A stretch of DNA of 29,572 nucleotides from Pigoraptor chileana. Taxonomy: Eukaryota; Opisthokonta; Filasterea. The stretch spans positions 5,563 to 35,134 of the forward strand of contig CALSCR010002424.1 in assembly GCA_943704495.1 (NCBI GenBank), given 5' to 3'. The position numbers and the translations under genes were made by a program. The notes under the pieces are model-generated. The model was not told where the DNA came from. It saw only the letters and a list, made by a program, of their open reading frames with translations, and made no database searches. Shown piece by piece: positions 22,176 through 29,572 of this stretch; within the stretch, counting starts at the first letter, position 1, and each line of letters starts with the position of its first letter.

Positions 22176-25100
22176 TCACAGCGCATCCAACCGCCGCCAC
22201 TCTGCGAGGGAAGTTGAAGGTCGAGTGTCGCCAAGGGCGTCGACAAAGTGGCGCTGGGTGAGCACAATTCGCTGTCGAACACCAAGCCCACTCCCGGATG
22301 CACCGTTGCGGTTGCGTGCTGCAGCAGATGCCCCTTCCACGACACGCCCCACCTGCAACACATACGAATATAATGAGAGAAAAACAATAAGTAACCAACA
22401 CAACAAACACACCAAAACAAAAAAGAGCAACAACAAGAAGCATTCAGCCCGTTCACACCAAACATACCCTCTCGTTCATTGCAGCCCTCTCCGATGCCGT
22501 CATATCCCCATCACCGACAATGTGCCCGTCAGTCGCGGCAGCCAGACTTCCCACGTGACCACCCGCGCCTGTTACTGCCTGTCCAACACCGTCGCTTCCA
22601 CTTCCCGCCAGCACAGCCGACCAATCTCCACCAGAAGACTCGCCCAACAGCGTCTGCCGCACAGCAGCAACGTGCGCAGTAGACACGAGCCCTTGGAGAT
22701 CAGCACCCGTAAACCACTCGCAATTCTCCGCAATGCTCTCAAAATCAATCTCCGAATCGACGTCCATGTGACGGGAAACGCTCCGCAGAATGTCAACCCT
22801 CTCGCTGAATGTCGGCCTCCCAATCAGCACGCAGCGATCCATGCGCCCGGGTCGCAAAAGTGCGGGGTCAATCATGTCTGGACGACTCGATGCGGCGAGA
22901 ACATACACCCCACCCGATGACTCCACGCCGTCGAGTTCAGTCAGTAGCTGGTTGACAACTCTATCGGCGACGCCCGCAGTATCGGAACCACGCACCGGTG
23001 CGATGGCGTCAAATTCATCGAAGAAAAGGACGCAGGGCTTCGCGGCCCGTGCCCTTGAAAACAGATCGCGCACAGCGGCCTCACTCGACCCAATGTACTT
23101 GCCGAGCAATTCGGGGCCATTGACGGCGACGTAGCCGAGTCCGCACTCTGCCGCCACTGCACTTGCTATTAGAGTCTTTCCACACCCGGGAGGGCCGTAG
23201 CTGCGCGCGTGTATGTGTGTGTATTGTATGTATGTGCATGCGTGTGCGTGCAAATGTGTTGTGTTAAAGGACAGATGAAGGTGTCGGAATCGAAAGAATG
23301 TTGGATGCAAAACAGACTGTGAGGAGCAGGGCACTGGCGAGGAGCTCCACAGAGGAAACCACAGTGACATATAGTGCATCAATGCTCACTGGGCGCACAT
23401 TAACATGAGAAGCCGCTAATACTGAACAGAAATATTATATGGCATCCACACATGTGTACGAGTGCTTGCTGCAGGTACCGAGAACGAAAATCCCGCTCAG
23501 ACTGCAAACAAACATTGCGAAAAAAGACGCAACGACAACAAAGTGCACAACTAAGCGCAGCAATGGGAGCGCAGACTCACAGCAAGACTCCCGAGCGGTG
23601 TCGGAGTGGACACTGACTGAACAGCCTGGCGTATTTGGCAGGCCACTCAATCGTCTCGCGTAACAGCGATTTGGCACCAGCGAGTCCACCCACATCCGCC
23701 CACGTGACCGACTTCTCCCCGCCGCCGTCGCCCTTCTTGCTGCCCCTCAGCCCGCGGAGTGATGATGGCATGAAACCCTTGCGAGCTCTCGCCAGATCAT
23801 CGCGTGTGGCATGCACGTCGCCTACCAAGGGACTCGCCCCGGACATGGCTGCACGCACGGCCACCGCATGCGACACACGCTCGCACAAATTGGAAAGATC
23901 CGCCACGGTGTACCCGTCGGTGGTGGACGCAATCTCGTCCAAAAGCGTTATATCGCTGTCTTCAGAAACAACTGGTGCGCTCTCAGCATTGCTGCCAGGG
24001 TCCTTATTGTCAATGAGTCCGTTGCAAGAGAGCAAGTGCGACACAATGTCGCGTCTCTCTTGCACGCCAGGATTGCGAAGCTCCACGGCATTGTCGAAAA
24101 GCCCGAATGAGTTTGTCATTCCCAGCACTGCACCTCCATCACGGCACGACGCAACAACAGCGCATGGTGAACCGTCCAGACATGCACCAACAATGCAGCT
24201 TCCCGACGCATCGACGCCCTCGCACGCACTGTCCATCCAATCGGCAAGCGCACGCAAAACCGACAGCGACGATGAATCCAGCTCACCATCCATGGAGTTC
24301 TGCAGCAGAGCATCGAAATCGTCGAGCACGAGGACCGACGGGCGGCACGAATACGCCATTGAGAGCGCTGAAGCGAGAGCAGCAACGGGCGCTTTCCGCA
24401 AGTCTCCCGAAAGTGCGCCACATGCCACGTGCACAGCCCGCACCGGAGCACCACCACGTCCACCCCATGTCAGCGCGCCAGCTTCTGCCATGTGCGACAG
24501 AGTCGCGAGCAGACGCGACCTTCCACTCCCCGATGACCCATGCACAAGCAGTCCGGACGGATGCGGACATCGCAGCGCACGACGGACAGTGGGGGTGAAT
24601 GCCGCAGACAGAATGTCCGTGCACATGGACACCGCACGTGACATGCCTGGCAGATGGAATTCATGCAATGCACCGCCGTCACTGACGTCGTTCATCGGAG
24701 GTGCAATGTGCGGATCGATCGACAGCTCAACGAGTCGGACGGAATCGGCGCCGTCTGTCATCATAACATCCACCGACAATAGCGACGGATTGGCGGCATC
24801 GATGCACCATATGCTTCCACCCCCCAACGCAGCCACGTCGTTTGCCACTTTCGGCAGCTGCTGTGGGCCCTCTACGGCACGATGCAGAGCAACGGTCACG
24901 TGGTCAGCGCGATTCGATCCCACCGCAACGCGCAGCAGCACACCGTCGCGCATGGGGAAGACGCCCACCGATGCGTGCACGTCCACGAGCGTTCGCAGCA
25001 CTGCATCCGCCACACGTTCATTCCATTCCGCGGCATTGACAGGCCCCCGTTCCTTGAATCGTATGACGGTCGCGCGCAGTTTAGTAACCTTCCCCCCAAT

Positions 25101-26993
25101 GCAGACATCACTCGCCAACGGCACTTCACGCACAGAACAGCAGGATAGGCGCACGTGACCAAGATGTAGCCTCGCCGCATCCGGGAGAGCAATGTGACCC
25201 TCAGGGACGTCATCACGTGATTGGCAGGCAAAAATTGCTTTCAGAGGACCATTGGCATGTGTCGCAGGACTCAACACCTCCACAAAAGCGACGCTGTCAG
25301 GGGTTGCACTTGCCAGGAGTATGTCGCGCGGAGAGAGGAGTGCGCACAGTCCCGCGGGCCACAGGAGAGGTACATGAGCGTCAATTTGAGCCTTCGTCAC
25401 ACGATCACCACCGGCGCTCTCTCTCTCTGACGTTGCGGTCGCACTCTGTACGCCACCATTGCACGATTCGGGGATGCATGCGTATGGAAGATGCATAAGG
25501 CGTTCGGCGGGAATAACGCGCCGAATGCAATCGCCCGCAGTGAGTTGAGCAGCAGCCGCGGCCGCTTGCTGAAGGTCATGTGGCGTGGCACGTGCCGCTG
25601 AGTCGTCTGTTGGTCTTCGGCGCACTTTTGGCGCCACTCTCACTTCACAGCCCTCGTCAAACCGCAGCGCATTGTTATTAGACAGGCCATCGACGCCCTC
25701 AACAGACACTGTAGGAGCAATGTATGTTGAGTAAACGAATCCACAAGTTAACGCAAGATGTAGCAGAGCCAAAGACGCATGCGTCGCAATGTTCAGTAAT
25801 CATTCATAAGAACAAGGTAAGCAGACAGATCATGTGTTCAGTAATCATGAGAACAAGGTATGCAGTATATTAGGGTAGGGACCATACACATGCACATCAT
25901 GAATTATTGGGCGGCAGGAGCAAGGGATTGAGTCTCAGAATGAAAGATTAGGGCTCACCGACGTGGACGCGGACATGCTGAGTTCGGATCCAGATGGGGA
26001 TAGTCATGCCGACTGTGAACACGCGAATTTGCGCTAGAAGGGAGGCCTCCACGTGACCAGCATTCGTCTCCTAGAGTGTGCGTGTGAGCATTTGTATCAG
26101 CCAAGCACACACAGTGGAAGCGAAGTGTTCGTAGCAAAGTGCTGTTAACTTTCTATGAACCAAATTGTATTATATGTTGGACAGACATAATCGCAATATG
26201 TGATGCATGCGTACATATGTGTATGTGCGTGTTTGCGTGTGTGTGCGTGTTGACAAACGAATGGCAACAGGTGAAGCACCCACAATAATTTCCCAGTCGT
26301 CCTCCGTGGATGGCTCCACAGTGACGGCCGTGGGATGCAGTCGCACATCCTCCGGGATCACTTGCACCTGTTGCATCGTGACCAGCAAACAACTCGGTGT
26401 TACAACAAAACGCTCGCCCGTGTTACGACCGACAAAAGCGACAATTCATGGTCGACTTTCAAACAACTAAATATAGTTATTCAAACACACACACTGTCGC
26501 TTCATATTTATACTAAGACACTTGCCTTGTCTCCATCCTCAATGCCAACGTAGTGTGCAAATGTTCGATCCAACTCAATCACAGTTTCTTGTTGCTGCCC
26601 CGATTTTGCAGTAGTGGCGAAGGGAGACGGGAATAGCCCTCCTCCATCCGTGCCAGAGGGCGAGCGAAAAGCCAGCGAATTCGTCACATCACCTGCCCAA
26701 CTAACATGTATTCGCCGGCCATCCGCGTGTCGCAGCTCATAAGATACTAGATGTCCTGGCTTCTGTTGATCCAACAAAATTGTGGACACACACCGCATGT
26801 GAGGCGATTGTGTACGGAAGTTTGTCCGTGTCCATCTCCGGTGTGCAAGGCGGATAAAATTGGATCAACGTACCTTCAGCAGTGGCAGTAGAGCGTGCGC
26901 CCAGCGTTCAGGCAGTGCCACAAAACAAGAGCGCAGTGAAGTGAGCCTCACTGATGCGGATGTGGCCACCCGCCCCAGCCGCTCGTCTGCCAT
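22176..26993 (-). CDS. PEX1: PEX1, peroxisomal AAA+ ATPase
   Basis: Seven exons on the minus strand: 26993-26874, 26762-26526, 26367-26284, 26070-25959, 25708-23581, 23200-22468 and 22352-22176, giving 1196 residues. PEX1 with PEX6 forms the hexameric unfoldase that extracts ubiquitinated PEX5 from the peroxisome membrane. The N-terminal double-psi/barrel region ends with [12 protein letters not shown], matching human EVEPLSADDWEIL. D1 (about 560-860) has Walker [11 protein letters not shown] but Walker A GSSGSGRS, with R581 in place of lysine. D2 has Walker A GPPGCGKT (896-903), Walker [12 protein letters not shown] (D955, E956) and the second region of homology [14 protein letters not shown]. 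The C-terminus [21 protein letters not shown] matches the family ending. Intron 2 has a GC donor (GACAAG|GCAAGT). D2 residues are intact, so it should be active. Confidence 0.95.
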
Positions 26994-27987
26994 TTCCCTC
27001 GCAGAACAACCGGCGTCGTTGATTTTGTGATTAGTATAAGTGCATCATCCTCTCATGCTGGATGGACGGCTTATGGAATGCGTCCTTGCGTATGTCTGTA
27101 TAGCGACACACTGACAACCGAGGACCGTAGTTTAATCGTAGTTTAATCGTTTAATCGGCGCGGTACTGATTTACCAATGCAGTACTGATGCACACGGTCA
27201 CCGACGTCCGGTCACGTGATACCCACGTCAATTTCGTAATATTGCGTTACTGACATCATTGTGATGTAATGAATATCTGGCGTTGACAACGCGGACTCCA
27301 CTCGTGCAGTTAATGTGACCACAAATGCGATAATACAACAAAATGCGGTGCACACGTCACATTGATTGCCCCGTGGCCATCCGGGAGACTGGCGGTATGT
27401 GTCCGGTGGCAGACTGGCACGGTGACGGCGACTGCCTCACTCTGACAGGGCGTATGGATGGAGTGAGCAGTTTGCTGAAAAAGCGAAGGTAAGTTAATAG
27501 CGGAGGACGGGCTCACTCATTGAAAGCGTCAAGACCCCTGCGTTGCTGTCGGCACCCTTATTGTAACAGGACTGCGAGTGGATGGTGAGGGATTATAGGC
27601 ACGTGAACATCGGGTATTTCCGATTCGTTGGTGACCCGCTTTCTCCGTCCGCCCAACGAGGCGTGTTGTGCGTCCGTTGCATGAGGTGGGTATATTTGTG
27701 CTGTTTGTTACAGTGAGTTACATGTGAGTGAGTAAGTAAGTTAGGGAGTGAGTGGCCGTGCGTGCTGTGTATTGGAAAATATGATGTAGTTGGATGGCGC
27801 TGGCTGATTGTGATGTTGAGTGGACTGCTTGTTGGCAAACACCGAACTCATCCGAAGAAGTGGATGTGCTCTTGTTCGTAGCGCCTTTTTCCGGTGTTCA
27901 TCCGCAGATACGGGTATCCCAGCGCATCAGCGCATCAGCAGCGGATACTCTCCCTTTGCCAACTCAGCGTAACAGCATCGCAGCAAG
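26994..27987. promoter_or_regulatory. Divergent upstream region, PEX1 / secreted protein gene
   Basis: No gene is supported. GTTTAATCG is repeated three times at about 27129-27157, and CACGTG occurs at 27213 and 27600. The open frames in this interval look like chance: they show no domain and no consistent splicing. Confidence 0.5.
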
Positions 27988-29450
27988 ATGGCTAGAATGG
28001 TTGGCCGTGCGAGTGGGCTTGCGGTCGGCATCGCCACGGTCACGTGTGCGCTGCTCTTTGCTGCACTACCGTCCTCTCATGCTGCAACAGAAATGTTTGG
28101 GAACGGACAATGGAGGTGAATGGCTCGCTTTGACTCAGACACGTCTGCGGACACACACAAAGTGACCATTGGTTCGGTGGATTCGCCATACAAGCGATAA
28201 TATGGACATCTGGCAACTGCAGGAAATTAGCAGAAGATACTGGTCATGATATATGATATATGCAATGGCACCTGCATTCGGTTGTCTACATAAACCCTCG
28301 ACTCGCGTGGGACTCATGGGTGACCGGTGCCTCGAATGACAGTCCCATGCTGACACTTAAAATCACGTGCTGCCGTTTTATTCCTCCGACAGATATTTTT
28401 CACTTGCAGTGGATGGCACGAAATTCTCGGTGTTTGACGATGTGAGTGGCTCTTGGCTTTGAATCGCGCACATGTTGCTCTGGCTGAAAACACTAGTGTG
28501 GCACCGGCGGTCTCTTGAATGACGGACGTCAGAATTCTCATTCATGCCCATATGTTGCAATGCGCACACCTTATTCACGTGTATTTTGTGTTCTTTCTGA
28601 TGAGTGTGTGTGAAGCGTCGGGTCTGCATATATAATGGTTTTCTTTTTCAGGGTTGTGCGTGTGTGTGTATGTTTATGTGTGTAGCTGGCGCCGCCTTTT
28701 CATGTGACTGGGCCAAAACATGCACACAATCGCGAGTCGCAGATTCAATTGGAGTACATCACTCCCGCCACAACGGTCACGTGGACCATTCCAGATGAGT
28801 GCGCTGTTGTCTCTGACACGGGCTTCACGCGTGTTGTCAACTGCAAAACCGCGGGAACAAAGCGCTTCTCTGTTCACCGCAACGGCGATCTGACCACGCA
28901 GGTCGGTTGTGGTGCTTGTGATGTGTGTGATGTAAGCAGTGCGTGTTGTCCATGGCCCACTTCCTTGGCGCATGGATGCGGTCAACGTGCTTTTAGCTAT
29001 CCATGTGTGTCCATGCATGTAAATCCACGGCATTTGGATTGCGTGCGCTCACTTTCATCATGCCATGTCTCCCCTGCGATCTGAACACAAATCTCATACA
29101 CAAATCCCATACGCAAACCATGTGCACAAACTACATGCACGCAACCCCCATGCACAACTCCAAACACAATTTCATACACAAACCCCATACTAACGAAATT
29201 CTGCTGACGGCCTTGCCGCCACACGGTCACTTGCCCATCCCTGCAGGACACGTTCTATATTTCAGTATCAAGCCGATCTGCGTGCTATGATTGGTACTTT
29301 GTGACAGCCAACACACTCACCGGCAACGGAACGATTGAGCTCAGTTACATCTCCAAGGACACGACATTTGCAGTCGCGCGTGTGTGGATCATTGACTATG
29401 TTTTGTCGACAGCATCGGAGAAAGCGCTCACTGCACTTGTGCCCGGATCG
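27988..29450 (+). CDS. Secreted or surface protein, unknown family (5' part, incomplete)
   Basis: Four exons join in frame: 27988-28115, 28393-28441, 28686-28901 and 29247-29450; a donor (GTGGGT) at 29451 shows the gene continues past the window. The start MARMVGRASGLAVGI, with a following ALLFAALPSSHA, is a classical signal peptide with a likely cleavage after SHA (about residue 32). The mature part shows alternating hydrophobic beta-type segments (RYFSLAVDGTKFSVFDD, IQLEYITPATTVTWTIPDE, ELSYISKDTTFAVARVWIID), three spaced cysteines in exons 3-4 and an NGT glycosylation site. This suggests an extracellular beta-sandwich protein. I do not recognise the family. Exon 2 uses the acceptor at 28391-28392; the nearer one at 28408 breaks the frame. 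Confidence 0.65.
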
Positions 29451-29510
29451 GTGGGTGTTGCGGCTGCGTTGTTGGTATTTGATTCAATTCAATCCTTCTC
29501 GTTCCCCTTC

Positions 29511-29512
<2 letters not shown>

Positions 29513-29572
<60 letters not shown>
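29513..29572. repeat. (GT)n microsatellite at the window end
   Basis: A perfect GT run of about 30 units reaches the last base. It lies about 60 bases into an intron of the secreted-protein gene. The window may stop here because assembly broke at the repeat. Confidence 0.95.

Noticed and set aside
23635-25158. 507-codon plus-strand open frame
   Set aside because: It lies antisense to the large PEX1 exon, is rich in Ser/Thr/Arg as expected from reading GC-rich coding DNA backwards, and has no domain. PEX1 homology on the other strand explains the sequence.
28410-28441. Nearer acceptor TTGCAG at 28408 for exon 2 of the secreted protein
   Set aside because: With the exon 1 phase it gives a stop after nine codons. 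The acceptor at 28391-28392 keeps the frame open to the next donor.

Overview
The window is nuclear DNA from an intron-rich microbial eukaryote. Six multi-exon genes can be read through by joining ORF blocks at splice sites. Introns are mostly about 110-450 bases and GT-AG, with three well-supported GC-AG introns. An axonemal protein (CFAP53) shows the cell builds cilia or flagella, and PEX1 shows it has peroxisomes. Two channelrhodopsin-like opsins whose closest remembered relatives are the Hyphochytrium kalium channelrhodopsins suggest a flagellated heterotrophic protist, possibly a stramenopile. That placement is inference.

Layout: 803-7721 (-), a large, degenerate kinesin-like protein of 16 exons. 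8935-12180 (+) and 13596-15607 (+), two tandem paralogous microbial rhodopsins, each with seven helices, a retinal-binding lysine at residue 232 and a long cytoplasmic tail ending in a shared motif. 16258-19376 (-), CFAP53. 20395-21498 (+), a bHLH-zipper transcription factor with CACGTG-type DNA contacts. 22176-26993 (-), PEX1, a complete double AAA+ peroxisomal ATPase. 27988 to the window end (+), the 5' part of a gene for a secreted or surface protein that I do not recognise. Kinesin/rhodopsin 1, CFAP53/bHLH and PEX1/secreted protein are divergent pairs that share upstream regions of about 1 kb. The other neighbours are tandem or convergent.

The genes do not form one pathway. The notable system is the rhodopsin pair. 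The helix-3 carboxylates, the DC-type cysteine, the helix-6 WP..P element and the helix-7 D...K are those of the bacteriorhodopsin-like cation channelrhodopsin/kalium channelrhodopsin group, but the aromatic residues that make the potassium filter are replaced. Paralog 1 carries lysine where nearly all microbial rhodopsins carry the helix-3 arginine. The DNA around paralog 1 also differs in short-word composition from the rest of the window.

No transposons, virus-derived elements, rRNA, tRNA or CRISPR arrays were recognised. Repeats are microsatellites (mainly CA/TG in introns), one intronic minisatellite, and short repeats in two promoter regions.
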